A stretch of 64,000 bases of DNA. Source: Polynucleobacter sp. MWH-UH25E (GTDB taxonomy: Bacteria; Pseudomonadota; Gammaproteobacteria; Burkholderiales; Burkholderiaceae). Location: assembly GCF_018687095.1 (NCBI RefSeq), contig NZ_CP061286.1, positions 558,001-622,000 on the forward strand. Direction: 5' to 3'. Made by a program: the position numbers and the translations under genes. Below, piece by piece: positions 6,822-14,826 of this stretch. The notes beneath the pieces were generated by a model. That model was not told the origin of the DNA. It searched no databases and saw nothing but the letters and a program-made list of their open reading frames with translations. The first letter of the stretch is position 1, and each line of letters begins with the position of its first letter.

Positions 6822-8042
6822 ATGAATTCAAAAAACTTTACTAATAGACGTAAAGTCATTACGGCAGCCTTAGCCGGTGGGGCTAGTTCATTATTACCAA
6901 CATGGGCAATAGGTTCTGAAAAGACAACTTTGCCAATTGCCTATGGTGAGCGAGAACTGATGGCTTTCCCTGAAAAAAAGCCTATGATTGTGCTCACTTC
7001 CAGACCGCCACAATTAGAGACTCCTTTTAAGTATTACGACAATCATGTCATTACGCCAAATGATGAATTCTTTGTGCGTTATCACATGGCCGGCATTCCG
7101 ACCTCAATTGATCCCAACACCTATCGTCTAAAAGTAGGCGGCAATGTAGAGAAGCCTCTAGAAATCTCTTTAGAGTCGTTAAAGAAAAACTTCCCATCGC
7201 AACGTATCGTTGCCGTTAATCAGTGCTCGGGTAATAGCCGTGGCTTATTTGAGCCTCGCGTTAACGGTGGCCAGCTCGGTAATGGCGCCATGGGTAATGC
7301 CGCTTGGGTTGGTGTCGCCCTAAAAGATATTTTAAAAGCCGCCAATCCAGGTCGCGGCGCTAAGCAAGTTACCTTTGATGGTTTAGACCAGCCAGTCTTA
7401 CCAAGTGATTCTGATTTTGTAAAAGGTCTAGATATTGACCACGCCATGGACGGTAATGTGATGGTGGCCTATCAAATGAATGGAGCGGATATTCCATTTT
7501 TAAATGGCTACCCGATCAAGTTAATTGTGCCAGGTTATTACGGCACGTACTGGGTTAAACACCTTAGCGAAATCAAAGTCGTGAATGACGTGTACAACGG
7601 CTATTGGATGAATCCTGCATACCGTATTCCCGATAATGACTGCAATTGTGTAGCACCTGGTACGGCCCCATCTAAAACGATCCCGATTAATCAATTTACG
7701 ATCCGCTCATTTATCACCAACTTCACAGATAACAGCGTTGTCAACGTCGGCAAACCAATTCAAGCAAGAGGTATAGCTTTTGATGCTGGCTACGGAATTA
7801 AGAAGGTTTTGTTTTCACAAGATAATGGGCAAAATTGGACGGAGGCCAGATTGGGCCAAGACCTTGGCCGCTTCTCATTTAGAGAATGGCGCGTTGAATT
7901 TACGCCAAAGCAAAAAGGTGTTTTGGACTTGAGGGTCAGAGCCTTTAATCACGCAGGCCAAGTTCAGCCAATGACTGCAAGTTGGATGCCGGCTGGTTAT
8001 ATGCGAAATGTCGTTGAGACAGTAAAAGTTACCGCTGTCTAA
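6822..8042 (+). CDS. sorA: sulfite dehydrogenase, molybdopterin subunit (SorA-type)
   Basis: Periplasmic enzyme oxidising sulfite to sulfate. GGAGGAG just upstream selects ATG 6822, which begins with a twin-arginine signal (NRRKVITAALAGG). The molybdenum-ligating cysteine is Cys135 in NQCSGNSRG; the SUOX fold and C-terminal dimerisation domain (FTIRSFITN to the end) follow. About 406 residues, as usual. The next gene encodes a small monohaem cytochrome c, the SorAB arrangement; a SoxC assignment is less likely because no other sox gene is present. Together with the rhodanese it could complete sulfane-sulfur oxidation. Confidence 0.88.
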   Translation: MNSKNFTNRRKVITAALAGGASSLLPTWAIGSEKTTLPIAYGERELMAFPEKKPMIVLTSRPPQLETPFKYYDNHVITPNDEFFVRYHMAGIPTSIDPNTYRLKVGGNVEKPLEISLESLKKNFPSQRIVAVNQCSGNSRGLFEPRVNGGQLGNGAMGNAAWVGVALKDILKAANPGRGAKQVTFDGLDQPVLPSDSDFVKGLDIDHAMDGNVMVAYQMNGADIPFLNGYPIKLIVPGYYGTYWVKHLSEIKVVNDVYNGYWMNPAYRIPDNDCNCVAPGTAPSKTIPINQFTIRSFITNFTDNSVVNVGKPIQARGIAFDAGYGIKKVLFSQDNGQNWTEARLGQDLGRFSFREWRVEFTPKQKGVLDLRVRAFNHAGQVQPMTASWMPAGYMRNVVETVKVTAV

Positions 8043-8052
8043 GGGGAAAAAT

Positions 8053-8364
8053 ATGAAAAAAATTGCCCTTATCCTTTCTGCGCTTGCATTTAATCAAATT
8101 GCACAAGCAAAAACCATTGAGCTACCTGCGGATACCATTCTATGGCGACCATCTGATCTACCGGGGTATCAATTAACTCTGCAAAAATGCTCTGCTTGCC
8201 ACTCAGCCCACTATGCTGAATATCAGCCTCCAAATACAGGGGTAGGTTATTGGAATGCACAGGTTCTCAGAATGAAAAATGTTTTTAAGGCTCCAGTAAC
8301 TGATGAAGAGGTCCCGGTGATTGTTGAATATCTCAATCAAACCTATGGCGCAAATAGGAAGTAA
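8053..8364 (+). CDS. sorB: monohaem cytochrome c, sulfite dehydrogenase subunit (SorB-like)
   Basis: 103 residues with a signal peptide (cleavage near AQAK) and one haem site CSACH (Cys46, Cys49, His50); Met near residue 75 is a candidate axial ligand. It starts 10 bases after the sorA stop and ends just before a strong terminator, so it is the electron acceptor partner in a two-gene operon. Confidence 0.88.
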   Translation: MKKIALILSALAFNQIAQAKTIELPADTILWRPSDLPGYQLTLQKCSACHSAHYAEYQPPNTGVGYWNAQVLRMKNVFKAPVTDEEVPVIVEYLNQTYGANRK

Positions 8365-8379
8365 TAATTACTCTGAATG

Positions 8380-8412
8380 AAAACCCTCATCAGTAATGGT
8401 GAGGGTTTTGTT
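8380..8412 (+). terminator. intrinsic terminator after sorB
   Basis: A perfect 10-bp stem AAAACCCTCA / TGAGGGTTTT with a 10-base loop and a T-rich 3' arm (GGGTTTTGTT). Confidence 0.88.
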
Positions 8413-8532
8413 AAATTAAGCATTGAAAAGTGTGCGATTGAATCGCTAACAGCAAACCCTTATGCAGTAAGGGCCGTAATTTTTGAGATTTTTATAGGCT
8501 GAAGCGAATCGCCCGCAAAGCCTTATTCTATA

Positions 8533-8577
8533 TGGTGGGTCGGGCGAGATTCGAACTCGCGACCAGCGGATTAAAAG
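8533..8577 (-). tRNA. 3' fragment of tRNA-Lys(TTT), probable attachment-site remnant
   Basis: On the minus strand the sequence runs from the anticodon loop (CTTTTAA) through the 3' half of the anticodon stem, an intact T-arm (GCGAG-TTCGAAT-CTCGC), the 3' acceptor strand and CCA. The 5' side of the anticodon stem does not match and no D-arm or 5' acceptor strand follows, so this is about 45 bases of tRNA, not a functional gene. Such 3' halves are what integration of an island into tRNA-Lys leaves at its far end. No integrase is seen. The 295-base gap 8365-8659 holds only this, the sorB terminator and short TGTGCGATTG repeats. Confidence 0.8.
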
Positions 8578-8659
8578 AAGTCGTGGCTCTTCGTTTGCCT
8601 TTATATCTATTGACTTATCGGGCGGTCAAAATGACTGTGCGATTGAGTGTGCGATTGCT

Positions 8660-9550
8660 TTACGGTGTCTTTATTTGCCCCAATAGTATTTCTGCGATGG
8701 GTGAGAGTTTTCCGCCGTGAGCTTTTATTACCCCAATTTCTCTGCTTAATGTTGGTTTTGTTAATGGGATGGCTCTAACGTCTGGATGGTTCTCTTGGTT
8801 AAAAGAAAGGAGTGGAGCTATTCCAGTGCCAAAACCAGCGCTTACTAGATTGGGTAATGATGACACTCGGTTAGCCTCAATAGCTATTGAGCTACTTAAT
8901 CCTAGATTAAATAGCTCCGAATTTAATATTTGGCGATTTCCGCTTTCCTGGCCAATAGTGATAAGTCGATGCTTGGATAATTGCTTCCATTCAATTTTTT
9001 GGTTGGTTGCCAGTGGGTCGGTTTTTCGCATTAATGCAATAAAAATATCATCCTGAATTTTTTCAAAAATGATTCCAGGAATTGGGCTGCTTAAAAAGCC
9101 AAGTCCGAAATCAGCTTTTCCGTTTTTTACATTCTCAATTACTGAGGATTCTGACCCGTCTAAGATTTTGATCTTAATCTTCGGGTAATGTTTTATTAAA
9201 TGCTCTATAGGCTTTATAAGTAAGCTATCAATGGTAGAGGGTATGCAGGCAATCGTTATTTGTCCTATGTAGAGTTCGGCTATGTCGCCAATATTTAATG
9301 CCGTCTCTTCTAGTTGTTCTAAGGTAACTAGCACTCGATCTAAAAACGATCTACCAACCGGCGTGAGCTTGACTTCTCTTGTTGTTCTGTTGAAAAGGCG
9401 TACCCCTAATTTTGATTCAAGCTTTTCGATTCTTCTGGATAGTGCCGGTGTAGACAGGTTGATGGCTTCTGCTGCTAATTTAAAGCTACTACGCTCCGCA
9501 ATCGCCACAAAAGCAATTAGTTGCTGAAGGTCAAAATTAATGCGTTTCAT
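8660..9550 (-). CDS. LysR-family transcriptional regulator
   Basis: 296 residues: an N-terminal winged HTH (about 1-65, with FKLAAEAINLSTPALSRRIEKLE typical of the family, shown here only as a motif region) and a type 2 periplasmic-binding-like effector domain. It is divergent from the binding-protein gene at 9636 with 85 bases between, the usual arrangement of a LysR protein and its target. The effector is unknown. It lies next to the tRNA-Lys fragment, so it may be acquired DNA. Confidence 0.88.
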   Translation of the reverse strand: MKRINFDLQQLIAFVAIAERSSFKLAAEAINLSTPALSRRIEKLESKLGVRLFNRTTREVKLTPVGRSFLDRVLVTLEQLEETALNIGDIAELYIGQITIACIPSTIDSLLIKPIEHLIKHYPKIKIKILDGSESSVIENVKNGKADFGLGFLSSPIPGIIFEKIQDDIFIALMRKTDPLATNQKIEWKQLSKHRLITIGQESGNRQILNSELFNLGLSSSIAIEANRVSSLPNLVSAGFGTGIAPLLSFNQENHPDVRAIPLTKPTLSREIGVIKAHGGKLSPIAEILLGQIKTP

Positions 9551-9635
9551 GCAACAATAATATCAAATATTGCAATTTACAAATCAATCTAATAGATAGA
9601 AAATTTGATGTTTTTATATTTTTAGGAGACAGCAA

Positions 9636-10415
9636 TTGCTTAAACGAGGATTAATTGGGCTATTCCTTAGCATTCTTTTTGCAGGAACTGCCCTTGCTGC
9701 CGATATTCAAGTAATTACTTCAGGTGCATTTGCTGAGGCATTGAAAGCTCTAGTGCCTGAATATGAAAAGCAGTCGCCTAATAAGGTAATTATTTCTTAT
9801 GGTTCATCTATGGGTGCGGCGCCGGATTCAATTCCTTCAAGGCTAGCAAGAGATGAAAAGTTTGATGTCTTAATTTTGGCGTCACCATCTTTAGATGGCT
9901 TTATCAAAAGTGGAGCAGTGCAACCAGGCACTCGCGTAGATCTGGTTGCTTCAGTGATTGGTGCTGCTGTTAAAGCGGGCGCTCCCAAGCCTGATATCAG
10001 CACCGTTCCAGCCTTAAAGCAAGCCTTGCTCAATGCAAAATCTGTGGCTTATTCAGCTAGTGCAAGCGGAACCTACTTATCCACCGAGCTATTTCCTAAA
10101 TTGGGGATTGCCGAGCAAATGAGTAAAACAGCGAAAAAGATTTATAGCGAGCGCGTTGGCACTGTAGTAGCAAGAGGTGATGCAGAGCTGGGTTTTCAGC
10201 AGGTTAGCGAATTGATTCCCATTCCGGGAATTGATTTCATTGGTGAGATTCCTCCAGAAGTTCAGCAAACCGTTTTGTTCTCCGCGGGCATTACTAGTAA
10301 TGTTGCAAACCTAAATGCTTCTAGAGATCTGATCGCATTTCTGGCTTCCCCCAAAGCTGCGCCAACTATTCAGAAGGCTGGACTTAAGCCGATGTTGCCC
10401 GCATTGCCTTGGTAA
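9636..10415 (+). CDS. orphan periplasmic substrate-binding protein (ModA-like fold)
   Basis: 259 residues with a signal peptide (cleavage near ALAAD) and a type 2 periplasmic-binding fold resembling ModA (SGAFAEALKALVPEYE at the start, SASGTYLSTE in the middle). The start is TTG 9636 with AGGAG at 9624-9628. No permease or ATPase gene is adjacent, so the ligand and whether it works in transport are unknown. It is probably controlled by the divergent LysR protein. Confidence 0.75.
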   Translation: MLKRGLIGLFLSILFAGTALAADIQVITSGAFAEALKALVPEYEKQSPNKVIISYGSSMGAAPDSIPSRLARDEKFDVLILASPSLDGFIKSGAVQPGTRVDLVASVIGAAVKAGAPKPDISTVPALKQALLNAKSVAYSASASGTYLSTELFPKLGIAEQMSKTAKKIYSERVGTVVARGDAELGFQQVSELIPIPGIDFIGEIPPEVQQTVLFSAGITSNVANLNASRDLIAFLASPKAAPTIQKAGLKPMLPALPW

Positions 10416-10460
10416 AACCCATTAGTTAAATAGCAAAATTACTAGATATAATTTCTATTA

Positions 10461-10640
10461 AGCAGGAGAGTGAGGGCATGCCCTCCACCGAAGGCGCAAA
10501 CTCCCATGAACGCTCAGGTATCCCATAGGAAGGTACTGCTTAAATTTAACGGCCGTCTGGAGAGTCGCCATATTGATGGCGCACCGAAGGAGCAAGTCCC
10601 AAGCTCAGCTTGGCATGAATCTCTCAGGTATCAAGGACAG
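10461..10640 (+). ncRNA. tandem glycine riboswitch (two aptamers)
   Basis: Two glycine aptamers in series. The first (10461-10540) has P1 AGCAG/CTGCT and the conserved pieces GGAGAG, CCACCGAAGGCGCAAAC and CTCAGGTA. The second (about 10553-10640) has GGAGAG, GCGCACCGAAGGAGCAAG, and TCTCTCAGGTATCAAGGACAG. The linker is short, as in cooperative tandem forms. A hairpin-rich stretch follows (10645-10735). The only gene before the next terminator encodes a 63-residue protein at 10808, not gcvTHP or a transporter. This and its expression platform account for the 392-base gap 10416-10807. Confidence 0.93.
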
Positions 10641-10644
10641 GGGG

Positions 10645-10734
10645 AGCGGCATCCATCCACTTTTTTGTGATTGATGGATCGCTTTGGGAGTACTGTATGC
10701 ACAATTCCACTTAAGTAATTAATCCATCTTTTTT
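10645..10734 (+). promoter_or_regulatory. candidate expression platform of the glycine riboswitch
   Basis: ATCCATC occurs at 10651-10657 and again at 10722-10728, the second directly followed by six T. A single GATGGAT at 10673-10679 can pair with either copy. Pairing with the second gives a terminator-like stem with a 42-base loop; pairing with the first would prevent it. This is a fold inferred by eye. Confidence 0.4.
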
Positions 10735-10807
10735 GGTACCGCGCATTGGCGGGATATTTTGACGCACCCTTAATGCAATTTAAGGATTTATTACATAAGG
10801 TATTGAT

Positions 10808-10999
10808 ATGAGCAATAAATTTGTGGAAGAAGCACCATACCATCCAGGCTATGAAGATGTTGGTTTTAAGGATGAAACTTCACGCTTAGCTGCTGAAATT
10901 GATCTTTTTAGAAAAAGCAATTCTCGATATTTGAGTTTTGCAGAAGTCATTGTTGACTTCTGTTCGTCTAGCCACAATCGATTGCATACTGCAAAATAA
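10808..10999 (+). CDS. 63-residue unknown protein downstream of the glycine riboswitch
   Basis: Family not recognised. The protein has no signal peptide or membrane helix; it is acidic in the first half (EEAPYHPGYEDVGFKDE) and ends with a predicted helix followed by CSSSHNRLH. AAGG at 10797-10800 is 7 bases before the ATG. A strong terminator follows within 40 bases, so it is monocistronic and the only gene that the riboswitch can control in cis. Confidence 0.7.
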   Translation: MSNKFVEEAPYHPGYEDVGFKDETSRLAAEIDLFRKSNSRYLSFAEVIVDFCSSSHNRLHTAK

Positions 11000-11008
11000 T
11001 GATTGCTA

Positions 11009-11038
11009 AATAAGCCGCTAATAAGCGGCTTATTTTTT
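11009..11038. terminator. bidirectional intrinsic terminator
   Basis: Stem AATAAGCCGC / GCGGCTTATT with a 6-base loop and a T-run on the plus strand. It lies between the 63-residue gene and the convergent mipA-like gene. Confidence 0.88.
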
Positions 11039-11819
11039 ATTTAAAACGATAGGCTAGAGCGGCAAAAATGTTGTCTTGGAACGAGCGGTTCATAACGGGG
11101 CTGTTATTAATACCATTGCCTAACCATTTGCGACGCCCGTAGAGATTGATGTACCAGTTATCTACAACTGGGATTTCTAGCATGAAGCCCGCTATCAAAT
11201 TATTGGTGGCAGGCGCAACATAGGTGCCGTAGCCTGTTGCATTTGCTTCGCCAGTATTCATACCGTAGTAGTAGTTGGCATATTGGCTGGACTGTCGTTC
11301 AATCCCAAATTCTGGATACAACACAATATTTTTATAAGTCTCTACTTCAGCAAAATACAAAAGCTCATAAAGAGCACCATGAGATTTTCCAAAGTCGTGA
11401 TAAGCATTCGCAAAAAAACCACCAATCGGTGTTTCTTGATAAGTGCCAATGCCTAAAGGAATTGGGTCGCTACGATTAATCGATGCGCCATTAAAAGGAG
11501 ACTTAACCTTGTAGGTGTTTAAATCAATTTTTCCAATAAGCTCAAGATATCCGTTGCCAAGCTCAAATGTCTTAATGCCCACCTCATCAATTCGCACGAA
11601 GAACCGTTTGTAATCAAAAAAAGCATAAGGAAGCACTAAAGATTGTGTGCCTTCTGTGCCAATATGCATATTGGAGCTATAAACAGCGACACCGATATCG
11701 CCGACGATTCGATCGGGCAAGCTATTAGGCACATCGACGGGCTCCAAGTCTGCGGCGTAGGCGGAAATGGATAGCATTATGGCTACCAGGGTAGCTAGGA
11801 GCTTTGTCATGGATTTCAT
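11037..11819 (-). CDS. MipA/OmpV-family outer-membrane protein
   Basis: About 260 residues with a signal peptide (MLSISAYAAD) and alternating beta-strand segments ending in AALAYRFK, the C-terminal aromatic signature of outer-membrane barrels. MipA scaffolds murein synthesis in E. coli, but most family members are uncharacterised, so only the family is assigned. The start may be ATG 11819 or 11810; the 11837 ATG would add a non-signal extension. Confidence 0.75.
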   Translation of the reverse strand: MKSMTKLLATLVAIMLSISAYAADLEPVDVPNSLPDRIVGDIGVAVYSSNMHIGTEGTQSLVLPYAFFDYKRFFVRIDEVGIKTFELGNGYLELIGKIDLNTYKVKSPFNGASINRSDPIPLGIGTYQETPIGGFFANAYHDFGKSHGALYELLYFAEVETYKNIVLYPEFGIERQSSQYANYYYGMNTGEANATGYGTYVAPATNNLIAGFMLEIPVVDNWYINLYGRRKWLGNGINNSPVMNRSFQDNIFAALAYRFK

Positions 11820-11847
11820 TTCAACATCATAGGGCATTTTGGGGCAG

Positions 11848-12492
11848 TTAAAGATCTAAATTATCTAGGGCTATATTTTCTAAATGGCTTGTGTCAGCCC
11901 ACTTATCTACCTGCCAAAAATGTCCGTTATGGCTAATCCAGTTTAGAGATGCATTGGGTACGGCCACCGCCTTTTCGGACTCTAAAGATTGCTTACAGGC
12001 TAGTCGATACATCATGTCTAGTGCGCCACCATGGCTCACCAATAATATAGTTTTGCCTACATGCTGCATTCGAATATTTTCCAATGCGCTATGAATGCGA
12101 TTAGCAAATTGTTTGATGCTCTCCCCGCCTTCTAGGGGGTGATCAAGATTGCGGCTCAGGTGAATCGCCCAAAGATCGGGTTTGAGTTGTGGCCCCTCTT
12201 CTGTAGTGAGTCCTTGAAGTGCACCAAGATGACGCTCACGTAATTGTTGATCAATGATGGCTTTGACGCCAAACTTTTTTTCAATCGCACCTGCTGTATT
12301 GGCTGCACGTTGCAAATCACTGGAATACAAAACATCAAATTGCAAATCAATTGCTTTAAGGGCCTTTGCCATTTGCATTGCTTGGGCAATCCCGTGTTGG
12401 TTTAGTGGAATATCGGTATGCCCTTGAAGGCGACGCGCGACATTCCAATCGGTCTCACCATGACGGACGAGACAAAAGCGAGTTGTTTTCAT
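11848..12492 (-). CDS. histidine phosphatase family protein (phosphoglycerate-mutase-like)
   Basis: 214 residues with the catalytic RHGETDWN at residues 10-17, the second catalytic histidine in SHGG near 155 and a conserved Glu in REGHL-type context (RERHLGAL). It resembles GpmB/CobC-type phosphatases; the substrate is not evident because no cobalamin genes are near. It lies two bases from the GNAT gene in a MOSC-GNAT-phosphatase run on one strand. Confidence 0.85.
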   Translation of the reverse strand: MKTTRFCLVRHGETDWNVARRLQGHTDIPLNQHGIAQAMQMAKALKAIDLQFDVLYSSDLQRAANTAGAIEKKFGVKAIIDQQLRERHLGALQGLTTEEGPQLKPDLWAIHLSRNLDHPLEGGESIKQFANRIHSALENIRMQHVGKTILLVSHGGALDMMYRLACKQSLESEKAVAVPNASLNWISHNGHFWQVDKWADTSHLENIALDNLDL

Positions 12493-12493
12493 A

Positions 12494-12889
12494 TTAATTT
12501 TTCAGCGTCCAGGCACGGGGGTTATGTTCAAAGCCAATGTGCTCATAGTATTCATTAGCTTTTGGAGCCGCTAGCAGAACAATCATGCAGTTGGGCCCCA
12601 GATGTCTTCGAGTTTGCGCGATAAGTTCTTTGCCAATCCCCATGCGTTGATATTCTTGGTCCACTGCTAGGTCAGCCAAATAAGTGACATAAGCAAAATC
12701 AGTCAGTGATCGCGAAATACCAATTAATTTACCTTGATCCCATGCGGTTATGGTGAGGTTTGCATTTTTTAGCATTGCCTCAAAAGTTTCTTTGTTATTA
12801 ACCGGCCTGCGTTCACCCAGTGTTGAGCGAATATACAAATCAATCGCTTCTTCAACTGTAACTTCAGCGTCGTCTCGATACTGAATCAT
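12494..12889 (-). CDS. GNAT-family N-acetyltransferase
   Basis: 131 residues covering one GNAT domain; motif A is visible as DLAVDQEYQRMGIGKELI (acetyl-CoA pyrophosphate loop QRMGIG), and the YEHIGF segment near the end is typical. The substrate is unknown. Its ATG overlaps the stop of the MOSC gene (ATGA), so the two are coupled. Confidence 0.85.
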   Translation of the reverse strand: MIQYRDDAEVTVEEAIDLYIRSTLGERRPVNNKETFEAMLKNANLTITAWDQGKLIGISRSLTDFAYVTYLADLAVDQEYQRMGIGKELIAQTRRHLGPNCMIVLLAAPKANEYYEHIGFEHNPRAWTLKN

Positions 12890-13395
12890 GATTCATCCTT
12901 TATTTTTAGACTCAATACATCGCCTACTGAAATTTCACCGACATTCATCACTTCCACCCTTAAGCCTCCTCGCCCTTCAAACGCAATAATGAAGTCCGGT
13001 TTGTTTAGGAGCTGAGCGGGTCTTTGGCATGGCGTACATAATTCACTGCCCTTGAGAACGAGAGGTCCTAATGCAAATGTTTTCCCGACAAGAGAATTCA
13101 GATCTTCCGAGCTCATATCGCCAATAACAATATTTCTGCGGGTTTCAGAGGCATCAAATGTCGGCTCTTCTCCGGCCATCAGCCACTCATTGGCAATGGC
13201 AATTCCGGATTCGGTGATAAGACTGAGGTGCCGTATTTTGTTGGGAATGATATTTGAATAAGCGCCCTTCTTGTTGGTGTATCGATCCCCTTCTATCCCC
13301 AATGGAGTTATCTTGGCTTTGGGCAATGATTGCATCGGTGCGCCAGCAGTCGCAGCAATATAAATAGCCTGAATATAGGGCTGTCTTGTACTCAT
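12886..13395 (-). CDS. MOSC domain protein
   Basis: About 169 residues from ATG 13395; an earlier in-frame start at 13419 is less likely. The MOSC core runs from GIEGDRY to the conserved Cys in GSELCTPCQRP. MOSC proteins bind molybdenum cofactor or transfer sulfur; the specific reaction is unknown. It is the first gene of the MOSC-GNAT-phosphatase unit and could serve the molybdoenzyme SorA elsewhere in the window, though nothing here proves this. Confidence 0.85.
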   Translation of the reverse strand: MSTRQPYIQAIYIAATAGAPMQSLPKAKITPLGIEGDRYTNKKGAYSNIIPNKIRHLSLITESGIAIANEWLMAGEEPTFDASETRRNIVIGDMSSEDLNSLVGKTFALGPLVLKGSELCTPCQRPAQLLNKPDFIIAFEGRGGLRVEVMNVGEISVGDVLSLKIKDES

Positions 13396-13470
13396 GAGTA
13401 TTTGTATATTACAGCCCAATGCCAGCGCTTTATTAATACAATGAACTAAAACACATCAAAAGGGACAGGC

Positions 13471-14343
13471 GTGAATCAAGAAAGCAAGGGAATGTTGATA
13501 GGCTTTATCGGCATTCTGATTTTTAGCTTAACCTTGCCCGTAAGTAAGATCGCTGTTCTGAGCTTTGACCCTTATTTCATTGCATTCGGTAGGGCGCTCT
13601 TGGCCGGCTTGGTTGCTTTGGTTTATCTATTTTACAAACAAGCGCCTTTGCCTCAAAAGTCTGACTGGATTAAGTTTGTCATCATTGCTCTTGGCGTTGT
13701 ATTTGGTTTTCCAATATTCACTACCGTAGCCATGAAAGAAGGATCTTCATCTCATGGCGCAGTTATCTTGGGAATGATGCCTTTGGCCACAACTGTAATT
13801 GGAGTTATCCGCTTTAAAGAACGCCCTTCAATTGGCTTTTGGTTGGTATCTTTGCTTGGCGCTGCTTTGGTTGTGGTTTATGCATTGTTAAAAAGCGCAG
13901 GAAGTTTTACTTATATCGACGGCCTTTTGGTTGCTGGTGGTATCTGCGCCTGTATTGGGTATGTTGAGGGCGGAGAGCTGTCTCGTCGTATGAATCCACG
14001 TGCGGTTATTTCTTGGGCTTTGGTGGTTTCGCTTCCAATTAATGCTATTGCCACTTTCTATATGTTCACGCCAGAGTATTGGAATGCCGATGCGCTTGCT
14101 TGGACAAGTTTTATTTACTTAAGTCTTTTCCCCATGTTTCTTGGTTTTTTCTTTTGGTATGAGGGCCTTGCCATTGGCGGCATTGCCAGAGTCAGCCAAG
14201 TTCAGCTCATACAACCATTCTGCACTCTAGTAGCTGCTAGTATTTTATTGGGCGATCATTTAACGGCTATGAATATGGTGTTTGCATTCTTGGTGGTTTC
14301 TACGGTGATCTTAAGTAAAAGAATGCTAGTCAAGCGTACTTAA
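13471..14343 (+). CDS. DMT-superfamily (EamA) transporter
   Basis: 290 residues, about ten membrane helices in two EamA repeats (about 5-140 and 150-285), ending in a basic tail. The start is GTG 13471, with AAAAGGGA about 8 bases upstream. Substrates of this family range from amino acids to metabolites and cannot be predicted here. Two small genes follow on the same strand. Confidence 0.88.
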   Translation: MNQESKGMLIGFIGILIFSLTLPVSKIAVLSFDPYFIAFGRALLAGLVALVYLFYKQAPLPQKSDWIKFVIIALGVVFGFPIFTTVAMKEGSSSHGAVILGMMPLATTVIGVIRFKERPSIGFWLVSLLGAALVVVYALLKSAGSFTYIDGLLVAGGICACIGYVEGGELSRRMNPRAVISWALVVSLPINAIATFYMFTPEYWNADALAWTSFIYLSLFPMFLGFFFWYEGLAIGGIARVSQVQLIQPFCTLVAASILLGDHLTAMNMVFAFLVVSTVILSKRMLVKRT

Positions 14344-14357
14344 TTTATATTCAAATC

Positions 14358-14585
14358 ATGATCAATATTCCCAATTTTATTTTTGCTTTGGTGATGGGTT
14401 TTTTAATGTCTGCCAGCATCACCCTTGCAACAACATTTGTTCGCATTGGCGCAGTTGAGAATTTCATTTGGATCTGGCTTGAGGTATGGCTAGTCGCGTA
14501 TCCTGTTGCAATCGTTTGCATATTGGCCTACCGATCTTTGGCAACGAAAATAACCGCGGCAGTTCTTGAAAAGCTAAAGAGCTAA
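14358..14585 (+). CDS. DUF2798 small membrane protein
   Basis: 75 residues with two transmembrane helices. The first begins FALVMGFLMSASITLATTF and the second contains WLVAYPVAIVCILAYR, matching the DUF2798 pattern with a conserved Trp-Tyr-Pro region. Function unknown. It sits 14 bases after the DMT transporter gene and 2 before the lipoprotein gene. Confidence 0.75.
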   Translation: MINIPNFIFALVMGFLMSASITLATTFVRIGAVENFIWIWLEVWLVAYPVAIVCILAYRSLATKITAAVLEKLKS

Positions 14586-14587
14586 GT

Positions 14588-14818
14588 ATGAAAATTATTG
14601 CACTATTGATAGTCATTTTTGCGCTAGCGGCTTGTACACCGGTATACACCGATGCATCAGATTCAAAACATGTCACTTTTTTGAATGCTGATGGCGATTC
14701 AATTGATCAATTAACTCAAAAGGCAAATGCTTATTGCGCCCAGTATGGAAAGGTAGCCAAGTACAAAAGTGGCGACTCTTCTCTAGCAACTGTCTTTAGT
14801 TGCATTTCAGTGCGTTGA
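14588..14818 (+). CDS. small putative lipoprotein
   Basis: 76 residues with a lipoprotein signal (ALAAC at 11-16) and a short secreted part with three further cysteines. No family recognised. It is convergent with prfC, 8 bases away. Confidence 0.65.
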   Translation: MKIIALLIVIFALAACTPVYTDASDSKHVTFLNADGDSIDQLTQKANAYCAQYGKVAKYKSGDSSLATVFSCISVR

Positions 14819-14826
14819 TGCTTGTA

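Noticed and set aside
8532..8720. A 62-residue ORF beginning MVGRARFELATSGLK.
   Set aside because: Its first part is the antisense of the tRNA-Lys 3' fragment, a well-known false gene; nothing else supports coding.
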